From: Pseudohalioglobus lutimaris
Lineage (GTDB): Bacteria; Pseudomonadota; Gammaproteobacteria; Pseudomonadales; Halieaceae
Assembly: GCF_002866825.1 (NCBI RefSeq)
Contig: NZ_PKUS01000002.1
Span: forward strand, 186,001-250,000
Reading direction: 5' to 3'
DNA: 64,000 nucleotides
How positions within the stretch are numbered: the first letter of the stretch is position 1; each line of letters starts with the position of its first letter. The notes under the pieces were generated by a model. The model was not told the DNA's origin. It saw nothing but the letters and a program-made list of their open reading frames with translations, and made no database searches. A program made the position numbers and the translations under genes. This document shows, piece by piece, positions 18,881 to 28,505 of the stretch.

Positions 18881-20062
18881 ATGACCGCAGCAGAAAAACT
18901 GAAAAACAAGCAGGCTACAGCCAGCACCATGCTCGACGCCATCATTGCCCTCAAGCCGCAGTTCCGGGAACGCGCCGCCCAGGCGAAAAGCGAGCGCCGG
19001 GTGCCGGCACAAAGCATAAGCGACCTGCAGCAAGCCGGTTTCTTCCTCGCTCTTCAGCCGCAGGAATGGGGCGGCTATGAACTGGACCCGCAGGACTTCT
19101 TTCGCATGCAGTGCACGATTGCCGAGGGTTGCATGTCCACAGCCTGGGCCAGCGGTATTATCGCAGTGCACGCATTTCAACTGGCGTTGATGGACAAGCG
19201 TGCTCAACAGGACGTATGGGGAGACGACATCCACACCCGCATTTCCTCCTCCTATGCCCCAATGGGCAAAGTCGAGCTGGCCGAAGGCGGCTTCCGCCTG
19301 AGCGGACGCTGGGGCTGGAGTTCGGGGTGCAACCACTGCAGCTGGGTGTTGCTGGGCGCAATAGTCCCGGGCGAGGGCTTTCGCACTTTCCTGGTACCAG
19401 AATCTGATTACACCATTGAGGACACATGGCATTCAATGGGATTGCAGGGCACCGGCTCCAACGACATCGTCGTCAATGACGTGTTCGTGCCCGACTACCG
19501 CACGCACAAGCAGACGGATGGTTTTACCGGCAACAACCCGGGTGTCGACGCGTCCTCACCCTCACTCTACCGACTGCCCTGGGCGCAGACCTTTATCAGG
19601 GTGGTCTCCACTCCCGCAATCGGCGCGGCCAGGGAAGCGTTGCGACTTTACAGCGAGACCGTTGTCGGCAAAGCCAGCGGCGACCCCACCAAACTCTCCG
19701 GAGACACCAGCACCACAGAGCGCGTGGCCGCTGCCACCAATGCTATTGATGAAATGGAAGCGCTGTTGTATCGCAATTTCGACGAAATGATGGACGCGGT
19801 GAACCGCGGCGAGGCGGTGCCGGTTGAGTACCGGGTCAAATACCGTTATCAGGCATCCCTGGTCATCGAGAAATCCATGGGAGTAATAGACAGCCTGTTC
19901 TCTTCCGCAGGCGGCGCCTCGGTGTTCACCGGTGCCGAAATTCAGCAACGCTTTCTCGATATTCACACGGCCCGGGCGCACGTTGCCAACAATCCCACGC
20001 CCTTTGCCAGAAACCTGGGTGGCGTCAGGCTGGGCGCAGACAACCAGGATATGTTTATCTGA
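18881..20062 (+). CDS. HsaA-like flavin-dependent monooxygenase (acyl-CoA dehydrogenase fold)
   Basis: Two-component (group D) flavin monooxygenase oxygenase subunit. The nearest families are HsaA/TesA2, which hydroxylate the phenolic A-ring of secosteroids using reduced flavin from a partner reductase. The 393 residues have the acyl-CoA dehydrogenase architecture: helical N-terminal domain (to about 120), beta domain with GRWGWSSGCNHCSWVLLGA (near 145), and C-terminal four-helix bundle ending in an ARAHVANNPTPFARNLGG segment. AGGAGAGAGG immediately upstream is an excellent ribosome site. No reductase or other steroid gene adjoins it, so the substrate is unknown; a dibenzothiophene or p-hydroxyphenylacetate type activity is possible. 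Confidence 0.82.
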   Translation: MTAAEKLKNKQATASTMLDAIIALKPQFRERAAQAKSERRVPAQSISDLQQAGFFLALQPQEWGGYELDPQDFFRMQCTIAEGCMSTAWASGIIAVHAFQLALMDKRAQQDVWGDDIHTRISSSYAPMGKVELAEGGFRLSGRWGWSSGCNHCSWVLLGAIVPGEGFRTFLVPESDYTIEDTWHSMGLQGTGSNDIVVNDVFVPDYRTHKQTDGFTGNNPGVDASSPSLYRLPWAQTFIRVVSTPAIGAAREALRLYSETVVGKASGDPTKLSGDTSTTERVAAATNAIDEMEALLYRNFDEMMDAVNRGEAVPVEYRVKYRYQASLVIEKSMGVIDSLFSSAGGASVFTGAEIQQRFLDIHTARAHVANNPTPFARNLGGVRLGADNQDMFI

Positions 20063-20213
20063 ACCCCTGGCGAGGACAGCACAGCGATCGCAGCCCGGGT
20101 GCCGATAGGGGCTGCCCTCGCTGCGTACTGGCTATTGGCTCAATTACCCCACTCCCGGCTTTAAACCGCCCTGCTTTCCGTTATGCTAGCCCGTATTACT
20201 GACCTGGACCCGG

Positions 20214-21317
20214 ATGAATATGCCTCGTACCATCACTTGTCCCTATCCATTGCGCGCGATCCTTTTGCTTGCGGCCTGCCTCGCATTGCCCGCTAACGCC
20301 CAGGATAAAGCCGGCGCACCGGTGGTGGTGACCACCGTACAGGAACAGGAGGTCTACCGGGTCCTGCAGCTTACCGGCACAGTCACATCCGCCCGTTCAG
20401 CGCGCCTGTCGCCGGCCACCAGCGGCCTGGTGTCGGCACTGCAGGTCGATGCTGGCAGCCGGGTGGAGGGTGGCCAACTGCTGCTGCAAATGGATGACGA
20501 ACTCGCCCAGTTGCAGGCTCGCGGCGCTGAAGCCGCTGTCGAACGGGCAAATCTTGCGCTGCGTGATGCGCGACGACGCCTCGAGGAGGCTCGCACGCTG
20601 GCCCCCCAACGCAGCATCGCCGAGTCAGTGGTGAAGGATATTGCCGCGGAGGTCTCCCAGGACGAGGCTGCGCTGCATGAGGCTGAAGCGGAAGCCGGAT
20701 ACCGGCGTGGCATTCTGCAGCGACACCAGCTAAAGGCGCCCTTTGCCGGCGTCATCAGCGCAAAACTGACCGAGCTCGGGGAGTGGGTGAGCCCCGGCCA
20801 ACCGGTTCTCGAACTGGTTGCGCTGGATGATGTACATCTGGATTTTCCAGTGGCAGAAGACTATGCCGCTTTCATAGCGGTGGGCGCACCCATGCAATTC
20901 AGTATCACCGCCGACCCCACCACCCATCACAATGGTGCAGTAACCACCGTGGTGCCAGTGACTGATCCGAATGCGCGCACTTTCCTGCTGCGCGTACAGC
21001 CGACGGACCCGGAGCAGACGTTCACCCCCGGAACATCAGTGCAAGGCAAGCTCAGACTCGCAGCAGGTCGGCGGGCCGTTGTCGTGCCGCGCGACGGCAT
21101 TGTGCGGTCACCTGATGGACGTATTGTTGTGTGGACAGTTGATGCTGCAGACGGCGGCACGGTCGTGCGCGAGAACGTGGTGACCAGCGGACTCTCATTC
21201 GACTCGCTGGTAGAAATAAGCAGTGGCCTGGAACCCGGTGCCCGCATCGTGGTGCGTGGTAACGAGGCGCTGCAGAACGGCCAGAACGTGGTTATACGCC
21301 AGGCCGGTGAAGGCTGA
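20214..21317 (+). CDS. RND efflux pump periplasmic adaptor (MFP)
   Basis: Membrane-fusion subunit linking an inner-membrane RND pump to an outer-membrane channel. A signal peptide (about residues 1-29, ending ALPANA) precedes a lipoyl half-motif, a coiled-coil hairpin (about 95-165, Ala/Glu/Arg rich), the second lipoyl half (LKAPFAGVISAKLTELGEWVSPGQPVLELV) and beta-barrel/membrane-proximal domains. The 367-residue size is usual. The pump gene starts on the last base of this stop codon, so the two are translated together. No TolC-type gene is nearby. Confidence 0.93.
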   Translation: MNMPRTITCPYPLRAILLLAACLALPANAQDKAGAPVVVTTVQEQEVYRVLQLTGTVTSARSARLSPATSGLVSALQVDAGSRVEGGQLLLQMDDELAQLQARGAEAAVERANLALRDARRRLEEARTLAPQRSIAESVVKDIAAEVSQDEAALHEAEAEAGYRRGILQRHQLKAPFAGVISAKLTELGEWVSPGQPVLELVALDDVHLDFPVAEDYAAFIAVGAPMQFSITADPTTHHNGAVTTVVPVTDPNARTFLLRVQPTDPEQTFTPGTSVQGKLRLAAGRRAVVVPRDGIVRSPDGRIVVWTVDAADGGTVVRENVVTSGLSFDSLVEISSGLEPGARIVVRGNEALQNGQNVVIRQAGEG

Positions 21318-24300
21318 TGTTTGAAAACATCATTCGCAACGGGACCCTGGTAACGGTCATCGTACTGATTGTCTGCGTACTGGGCATTGTCGCTGCCACC
21401 CGCATTCCCGTACAGATGATTCCAGACCTGGACGTACGCGCCATCAGCGTGCGCACGGCGTGGCCCGGCGCTACGCCGCAGGATGTCGAAAAGGAAATTC
21501 TCATTGAGCAGGAGGACTACTTACGCAACCTGCCCAATCTATCCCGGATTATCGCCACCGCGCGCAGCGGCGTCGCGCAGATACAACTGGAATTCCCCTT
21601 CGGTACGGACATTACTGAAATGCTGATCCGGGTCAACAACGCGCTCAGCCAGGTGCCCTCGTATCCGGAGAACGTCGACGAGCCACGCATTTTCGCCAAC
21701 TCTTTTTCCAGCAATCCGTTCATGTTTTTCAGCGTGCAGCCACTGCCGGGAAACCCGCGCAAACTGGACATGGACCTGGTACGGGACTTCCTGGTCGACA
21801 ACGTAAAGCCTCGTATGTCCAGTGTTCCAGGCGTTTCCCAGGTCGATGTCTATGGGGGGGCGGAAAGACAGGTACAAATACTGGTCGACCCCGCGCGACT
21901 GGCCCAGCGAGGACTTTCCCTGAGCGACCTGCGCGAGGCCATTCGCAGCCGCAACCGGGACAGGTCTGGCGGCGAAATCGAGTCCGGCAAGCGCCAGTAC
22001 CTGTTGCGCACCATAGGTCGCTTCGAGGATTTAGCCGAACTGGAACAGCTTATTCTCGCCCGCCGCGGCGACACGATTATCCGCCTGTCTGATGTGGCCA
22101 CGCTGCGCCTGGATCATTTTGAAAAAAACGCCATCACCACTTATAACGGCTCGCCCAACATATTTATGCCGGTGCGCCGTGAATCCGGGTCCAATGTCAT
22201 CGACATCAAGCGAAAGATGGTTGCAGAGGTGGCCGCCATCAACGAGGAGTTGCTGGAGCCGGCCGGCATGCAGATCGCGCTTATGGCCGACGATGTGCGC
22301 TACGTGCAGGATTCGGTGCGTAACGTCTGGCAAAACCTGGTCCTGGGTGCGCTGCTGGCCACGGCGGTAATGTTTCTATTCCTGCGCTCGGTGCGAGCCA
22401 CTCTGGTCGGTGTGATGGGTATCCCTATCTGTATCATCATTGCATTTCTCGGGCTGCTGATCGCTGGACGCACCATTAACGTGATCTCCCTGGCGGGTAT
22501 CGCCTTCGCCATCGGCATGACCCTGGACAACAGCATCGTTGTTCTGGAGAGCATAGAACTGGAGCGTCGACGCGGCGCTGCGCGATTGCAGGCCGCTGTT
22601 GCTGGCGTTACCCAGGTGTGGCCCGCCGTCTTTGCCTCTACCATGACCACCGTGCTGGTGTTTATACCGGTCGCCTTCGTCGAACAGGAGGCCGGGCAGC
22701 TTTACTCCGATGTCGCTATCGCGATTTCCGCGGCGATCCTCGCCTCCATGCTGGTCGCAGTCACCGCGTTGCCTACCGCCACCGCTCGCCTGGATTTTGG
22801 TGGTAATAAGCGCACCCCGACTAACGCACCGGCAAAACCTCACCGGGTACGCAACGCTACCCTTGAACTGATCGCTCGCCTGCTGGCCACACCCGCCCGC
22901 CGCATGAGCTGCGTCGGCGTGACAGTACTGCTCAGTGCGCTGGTGATCTGGCAACTGACGCCGGCGGCGGAGTATCTTCCCGAGGGAGAAGAGCCCAAGG
23001 TCTTCGCGGTGATGAGTTCGCCCCCGGGGTACAACCTGGCGGCGATGGCGGCGATCGGTAAGGAGATAGAGGACTACTTCAGCCCGCATATTGGCGCTGA
23101 CCCGGCATCGTTTAAAGACGGCATGACAGACGTCCCAGCCATAAACTATATCAACCTGCGCGTGGGCTCTGACTTCCTGCGGATTATTTCCGAACCGGTT
23201 AATGCCGACGAGACCGAAGCACTGATGGATGTGATCACCAGCAAGTACCGTGAATACCCGGGGATGCGCGCATTTGCTGCAAGAGGTTCCATAATCAGCA
23301 GCAACAACGGCGGCACCCGTAGTATCAACGTGGATATCGCCGGGCCGGACCTGGCTGTTATCTACGAGGTAGCACTGGCCGCCTATCGCCGCGCCGGGGA
23401 CGTATTCGATAACCCCCGCATACAAAGCCAGCCCTCATCCCTGGCGCTGTCCCAGCCCATGGTGGAAATCAGGCCAAAATGGGAGCGGGCCGCTGAACTG
23501 GGCATGACCGCCGAGGCTCTTGGCTTTACCGTATCCGCCCTGACCGACGGCAGCTACGTGGATGAGTTCTTTGTCGCAGACGACAAAATCGATATCTATC
23601 TCTACAGCCAGGCAGGTCAGAACGCATCGCTGGACGTCCTCCCTCAATTACCCGTGTACACACGCGCTGGCGAAGTGATACCGCTGGGGGCGCTGGTGGA
23701 CATTCGGGAGACGGTCGACACCAGTTCCCTGCGCCGTGTCAACGGCCGCCGTACCGTGACCCTGAACATCATCCCACCTCGCCAGGTCGCGCTGGAAACA
23801 GGCGTCAACCGGGTGCGGGAGGAGGTACTGGGTCATCTGCGTCAGCGCGGTGAGATCCCGGCCGACGTGAATATCGCCATCTCCGGTGCCGCCGACCAAC
23901 TCGACGCCACCCGCGAGGCACTGGTATCCAATTACGTGGTTGCCCTGCTGGTCATCTACCTGGTCATGGTGGCCATTTTCAGGCACTGGGGTTACCCGTT
24001 GCTGATCATGACCTCAATCCCGCTGGGCATTGCAGGGGGTATCGTGGGGCTGTCGCTGCTCAATGGTATAGGCGGCCTGCTACCCCTGGTCGGCTGGACG
24101 CAAATCGTCCAGCCCTTCGACATGATCTCCATGCTTGGCTTCCTGATTCTGATGGGAACGGTCGTCAATAACCCCATACTGATCGTGCACCGGGCCGTGC
24201 AGAACATGCGGCAGGAGGGCAGCACACCGCTGGCCGCAGTGACCGAAGCGGTAGAGGCGCGCCTGCGCCCCATCGCCATGTCAACCATCACCACGCTTTG

Positions 24301-24490
24301 CGGGCTCGCGCCACTGGTGTTGATTCCCGGAGCGGGCACCGAGCTCTACCGCGGCGTCGGCGCTATTGTGATGTTCGGCATTTTGGGCGCCGCGCTGGTT
24401 ACACTCACCATGTTGCCCGCATTGACGGTGACCGTGCTGGAGCGCTGGCGCCCTGTTCCGGCCACTATCGCTGATGATACGCAGCATTAA
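21317..24490 (+). CDS. RND efflux pump inner-membrane transporter (AcrB/MexB superfamily)
   Basis: Proton-driven trimeric exporter. The 1057-residue chain has the duplicated RND layout: an N-terminal helix (about 12-30), a large periplasmic loop (about 35-335), six helices, then a second helix/loop/helix block. The TM4 proton-relay segment reads GMTLDNSIVVLESIELERRRG, with one Asp followed by Asn rather than the AcrB Asp-Asp pair, a variant common among environmental RND pumps. Substrate cannot be deduced. It is coupled to the adaptor gene upstream and converges on the TonB-receptor gene. Confidence 0.93.
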   Translation: MFENIIRNGTLVTVIVLIVCVLGIVAATRIPVQMIPDLDVRAISVRTAWPGATPQDVEKEILIEQEDYLRNLPNLSRIIATARSGVAQIQLEFPFGTDITEMLIRVNNALSQVPSYPENVDEPRIFANSFSSNPFMFFSVQPLPGNPRKLDMDLVRDFLVDNVKPRMSSVPGVSQVDVYGGAERQVQILVDPARLAQRGLSLSDLREAIRSRNRDRSGGEIESGKRQYLLRTIGRFEDLAELEQLILARRGDTIIRLSDVATLRLDHFEKNAITTYNGSPNIFMPVRRESGSNVIDIKRKMVAEVAAINEELLEPAGMQIALMADDVRYVQDSVRNVWQNLVLGALLATAVMFLFLRSVRATLVGVMGIPICIIIAFLGLLIAGRTINVISLAGIAFAIGMTLDNSIVVLESIELERRRGAARLQAAVAGVTQVWPAVFASTMTTVLVFIPVAFVEQEAGQLYSDVAIAISAAILASMLVAVTALPTATARLDFGGNKRTPTNAPAKPHRVRNATLELIARLLATPARRMSCVGVTVLLSALVIWQLTPAAEYLPEGEEPKVFAVMSSPPGYNLAAMAAIGKEIEDYFSPHIGADPASFKDGMTDVPAINYINLRVGSDFLRIISEPVNADETEALMDVITSKYREYPGMRAFAARGSIISSNNGGTRSINVDIAGPDLAVIYEVALAAYRRAGDVFDNPRIQSQPSSLALSQPMVEIRPKWERAAELGMTAEALGFTVSALTDGSYVDEFFVADDKIDIYLYSQAGQNASLDVLPQLPVYTRAGEVIPLGALVDIRETVDTSSLRRVNGRRTVTLNIIPPRQVALETGVNRVREEVLGHLRQRGEIPADVNIAISGAADQLDATREALVSNYVVALLVIYLVMVAIFRHWGYPLLIMTSIPLGIAGGIVGLSLLNGIGGLLPLVGWTQIVQPFDMISMLGFLILMGTVVNNPILIVHRAVQNMRQEGSTPLAAVTEAVEARLRPIAMSTITTLCGLAPLVLIPGAGTELYRGVGAIVMFGILGAALVTLTMLPALTVTVLERWRPVPATIADDTQH

Positions 24491-24544
24491 TGCAGTACCG
24501 CCTGGTGGGAAGATTTTATTCGGCGCGTGCAAATCCAGCACGTA

Positions 24545-24577
24545 AAAAAGCCCGGATCACTTCGTGAGCCGGGCTTG
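24545..24577 (-). terminator. Rho-independent terminator of the TonB-receptor gene
   Basis: A 13-bp stem with one mismatch (AAGCCCGG... / ...CCGGGCTT) and a 3-base loop is followed on the minus strand by an uninterrupted T run. It lies about 27 bases past the receptor stop codon. On the plus strand no T run follows, so it mainly serves the minus-strand gene. Confidence 0.85.
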
Positions 24578-24603
24578 CAGCGGATCCTGGTCCAGAATCG
24601 GGC

Positions 24604-26971
24604 TTAGAAATTGTAGCGCGCTGTCAGTTCAAAGGTCTGCGGCGGGTCAATTTGCTTGAAATAGGTTTTCGAGAAACCAAAGTTTGCCAGCGGCACATCA
24701 TTACCCCAGGTAAAGGTTTTCTCGTCACCCAGGTTCTTGCCGATCAAGGCAACCACCCAACTGCCATCGCTGGCCGCCAGTGAGATGCGCGCATTCCACT
24801 TGTCATAGCTATCCTGGATGAGTTCCTTGTCGAGGTCATTTGCCACCACCACGTCGTCCGACCACAAATAGTCCACGCCCAGGCCGAGATCCAACGAGTC
24901 GCTAATCGCCGTGTCGTAACGGACCCCCAGGTTAAACGTATAATCAGGTGCAAACTGCAGTGGCGCACCGGACAAATCCTGTACACAGCCAGCGCGGCCA
25001 CCCGTTTCTGCTATGTGTTCCTGAAACTGGTCTTCGTTGCACGCAGCGTCGGCGAAGGACTTGTAGCTGGCGTCCAGCCACGCTGCAGCAGCATTGACAA
25101 TGAGCGCATCGGTGACAGCAAACTCGATATCTGCCTCAAAACCCTCCACCTCGGTCTCAGCGGCATTACCCACCACGAAACCGGCGTTGCCGTCAAAGGT
25201 ACTCACCTGCACATCTTCATAGTCACTCTGGAAATAGGCCATGTTAAGTCTTCCACGACCCTCCATCAGGATGATCTTGGCACCCACTTCCCAGGAGTCG
25301 ACTTCCTCGTCTTCGAAAGTAGAGACGTCGCGACCCAGAGTTTCATCAAACTCTCGGCCTAAACTATTGTCCTCATCGAAACCGCCTGCTTTGTAACCAT
25401 TGGCCCAGTTGGCATAGAGCATAATCTCATCAGTCGCATCCCACTGAAGGTTTACGTTACCTGTCGTGTGGTCCTCGGAGCGAGACTTTTCATATTCATG
25501 CGCCGTTGCCAGATTGAGGGCCGCCGGACCCCATAGGAATCCAAAGAAACCGTCGTCCAATAGACCGCTCAGGTTGTCCAGAGTGCCGACTTTCTTTGCA
25601 TCCTTGTCATCTTCCGAGTAGCGAATACCGGTGGTCAGCCGCAGTGCATCAGTAAGATTCCAGGTGAACTCGGTAAACACGGACCAGGAATCGGTATCCT
25701 GCTCAAACTGGTTCTTACCATCGCCGTCGATAGAGGTCGATGGCAAATTCAGGGGTGCCAGTGCCGGATTGGAAAATATCTGGGATTCAATGGGTGGGAC
25801 ATTACTGAAAATCACCAATGTATGGCGATCGTTGCTCAGCTCTTCAGTCTGATAATACGCGCCTGCCAAATACTCGACGAAGCCGCCGGTGGGAGAAGAC
25901 CAGAGTAACTCCTGACTGAACTGCTCGAACTCTTCGGTACGGCCTCGATTGAGGAAGCGCAGTGGACTGTAGTCTGTGTCAAGCTCATTGGTAAATTCGT
26001 ATTCCGTGTAAGCGGTGATAGAGCGCAGCGTATGCTCCCCCAGCGCCCATTCAGCGGTTAACTGCACTACGCTGGAGTCAGTGTCGTCAAACAGGCCGCG
26101 CTCCTCAAAGTTCAGGTCGTACTGTTCGTAATCAAAACCCGCCTTGAAACCGGGGTCTCCAAACCCCTGATACAGCGCCGTTGCGGTCGGGCTGGCCCGT
26201 GAAATCACCTGCTGCCTGCCGTCCACGTCATTGCGGTTATATTCTGCTTTCAACAGGAAGTTAAGATTCTGGGTGGCGTCCCAGTCCAGCACACCGCGAA
26301 CCGCGAACCGCGAGATTGTCCTGCTGTGGGCCGTCCTTTCCACCCCGGGCCTTGTTTTCGACATAACCATCATCATCATATTTCTTGGCCACTACCCTGC
26401 CGCGGAGACTGTCGGTGATCGGACCAGAGACCATGCCGGTTATACCGAAGCCGTCATACTCGGTGCGGTAACTCAGGTCGACATAGGATTCAAATTCATC
26501 GGTGGGGCGCGCCGTGGTAATGTTGATTGCACCGGCGATGGTGTTTTTGCCAAACAGCGTGGACTGCGGTCCTTTTAGAACTTCCACACGCTCTATATCG
26601 AGGAACCGGCCCCGCGCACTGCGTCCGCGCCCGTAATACACGCCGTCAATAAACGTGCCCACGGACTGTTCAAAACCGTAGTTGATGCCCGAGCCGATGC
26701 CACGGATAAAAAGCTGGGTACCTGCACCGCCCTCCGCTACGTGGATATTCGGCATGTAAACGGTGAGGTCCTCGAGACTGCTCAGGCCGCGCTCTTCGAT
26801 GGCCTCGCCACTCATCACACTGATGGCGATAGGCACATCCTGCAGGCCTTCTACCCGTTTGGTCGCCGTAACAACGACTTCTTCAAGCGCCTGGGCGTAA
26901 GTGTGAACACTGGCGAGGCCGCTAGCGGCTGCCACGGAAACGGCAATTGCAGATTTACAGACAAAGTGCAT
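24604..26971 (-). pseudogene. TonB-dependent receptor, frameshifted
   Basis: Outer-membrane active transporter of the plug-plus-barrel type. The N-terminal frame (26971 down to 26261) has a signal peptide ending TYAQ, the TonB-box region EEVVVTATKR, and a plug with FIRGIGSG and VEVLKGPQSTLFGKNTIAGAINI-type motifs. The C-terminal frame (to 24604) encodes the barrel, ending in the Phe-terminated ELTARYNF. The frames meet where CCGCGAA is present as two exact copies plus a partial third (26294-26313). Removing one 7-base copy restores a continuous reading ...NLAVRGVLDW.... This looks like a recent slippage event, so the gene may be inactive here or phase-variable. The substrate is unknown. Confidence 0.88.
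26294..26313. repeat. 7-bp direct repeat at the receptor frameshift
   Basis: CCGCGAA occurs twice in tandem followed by CCGCGA. Two extra full turns against one changes the reading frame of the TonB-receptor gene; a single unit fewer gives one open frame. The repeat is in the plug-to-barrel junction coding region. Confidence 0.85.
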
Positions 26972-27308
26972 CTTTGTGCTCTCCTGTTTTGTCTCTTATA
27001 TTTGTTGTCGACGCCACGGGAGGCGCGCGGACTTGAGTCTAACAAGTCACGGGCCGTGCTGTACAGATTACGGGGCCCTGGAGGTTCGCCAGCGGGTCAG
27101 CGCGCGTCCCAACCGTTGGCGCGAACCGCAACAAGCCTGATTTGCGAACATCTCGTGGACTCTGCTACATTCACCACCGCCATCTACCCAACTCCAATTC
27201 CATGGCGCTATTACAATCTTTCTGCGGCCAGATCTTCAATGAAGCGTCCCGACGGGCATTGCAGACGCCCCATACAGACCGCCCCGAGGACCGAATATCC
27301 CAGATTCG
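26972..27308. other. Intergenic region between receptor gene and polysaccharide locus
   Basis: Divergent intergenic region of 337 bases that must hold the promoters for the receptor gene and for the first polysaccharide gene. No convincing -35/-10 pair or operator was found; TTGCGA (27142) with CTACAT 17 bases later is a weak candidate on the plus strand. No gene is supported. Confidence 0.4.
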
Positions 27309-28505
27309 ATGAACAGCCTTTCAGCCAGATCAGTCCTATATGCGTTTGTCGCAATGATTGTCGCGGGCCTGCTGCTGTCTGCTGCTTCGGTTTGCTATTT
27401 ACTCCTCAATTCACCCGAGTCCGAACCGCAGCGATTATTAAGTGCATCAGAATTTCACGCTGTTGTAGGCAGGGCGCGCAACGAGGGCAGCAAATTGGTG
27501 GTCAGCGGCCGCATGCAGCCAGACAACTACCAAAGGGCCATTCTCAGCAGCCTGCAAACCATCAACACTGAAAAGTATCGATATATTTCGTTGACGGTTG
27601 ACCCGCCCCACGCGGCGCGGGAGTTAACGCTATTCTGGCGCTCTATCGAACAACCAGATGAATTCCATAGTCAGCCGTTCCCCGCGCTCGGATTACCTGG
27701 GAACACCCTTGATATGAAGCACTTTCCGGGCTGGCAGGGTGATATCGCAGAAATCGGACTGATAATGGAAAGCAGGACCACAACCTTTCCCGCGACTTTC
27801 TCAGGAATGACCCTGGAACCCGGTGGAAAGGCCGCCCCAGCACTGCAAAGCCTCATCAGCCAATGGACGGCTTTCCGTAATTTCGACCAGACTACCATCA
27901 ATTGGTTGCCGGCAAGCTTCTCGGCAAAGGCACTGTCTCCGGTACTTATTGCCGCAGGCTGGAGTGCCCTGGGGCTGGCCCTGCTGTTGCTGGCGAGGCT
28001 ATTCTGGCGTCCACCACCCTTCGCCTCCTTCTTGCTGGTGATACTGTTTGGCTGGATGCTTTTAGACCTGCTGTGGCAGCGCCAGCTAACGACACACCTG
28101 GGCCTGACTCAACACCTGTTCCAGGGCAAAAGCATTGAGGCCCGCCATCTGCGGGATATCGATAGCGAGTACTATGAACATGCAATGCAGATCAAAAGAG
28201 AAGTGTTGCCAATAAAGCCCGCTCGCATCTTCATATTGCATGATTCCGTACAGCACGATTACCAGCGCCTGAAAACGCAGTACTACCTGCTACCCCACAA
28301 TATATATAACTTCGGCCTGTTTCCCCCGGTTAATGGTATCGTCCCGGGCGACTTCCTTCTGGTGCTTGGCGACATTCCGGGCCTGAATATTGACGCCGCA
28401 GGGGGCACTTTCACATGGGGCAACGGCTTGACTTTGCCGGTGCAACAGAAGCACAGCCACCCCCTGGGCAAACTTTACCAGGTGGTGGCGGAGTCGCCGC
28501 TATGA
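27309..28505 (+). CDS. Membrane-anchored protein of unknown function, polysaccharide locus
   Basis: No family recognised. The 398 residues have an N-terminal membrane segment (about 9-33), an extracytoplasmic domain of some 170 residues, two adjacent hydrophobic segments (about 211-232 and 237-256), and a C-terminal domain of about 140 residues with ARIFILHDSVQHDY and GDFLLVLGDIPGL. It overlaps the next gene by four bases (ATGA) and that gene overlaps the WcaJ-type transferase, so all three probably form one operon. The coupling with a GT-C-like protein suggests a role in sugar transfer or assembly at the periplasmic face; this is inference from context. Confidence 0.75.
   Translation: MNSLSARSVLYAFVAMIVAGLLLSAASVCYLLLNSPESEPQRLLSASEFHAVVGRARNEGSKLVVSGRMQPDNYQRAILSSLQTINTEKYRYISLTVDPPHAARELTLFWRSIEQPDEFHSQPFPALGLPGNTLDMKHFPGWQGDIAEIGLIMESRTTTFPATFSGMTLEPGGKAAPALQSLISQWTAFRNFDQTTINWLPASFSAKALSPVLIAAGWSALGLALLLLARLFWRPPPFASFLLVILFGWMLLDLLWQRQLTTHLGLTQHLFQGKSIEARHLRDIDSEYYEHAMQIKREVLPIKPARIFILHDSVQHDYQRLKTQYYLLPHNIYNFGLFPPVNGIVPGDFLLVLGDIPGLNIDAAGGTFTWGNGLTLPVQQKHSHPLGKLYQVVAESPL

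Noticed and set aside
22376-23425. 349-codon open frame opposite the RND pump gene
   Set aside because: Antisense to conserved RND sequence; His/Asp/Gly-rich shadow translation.
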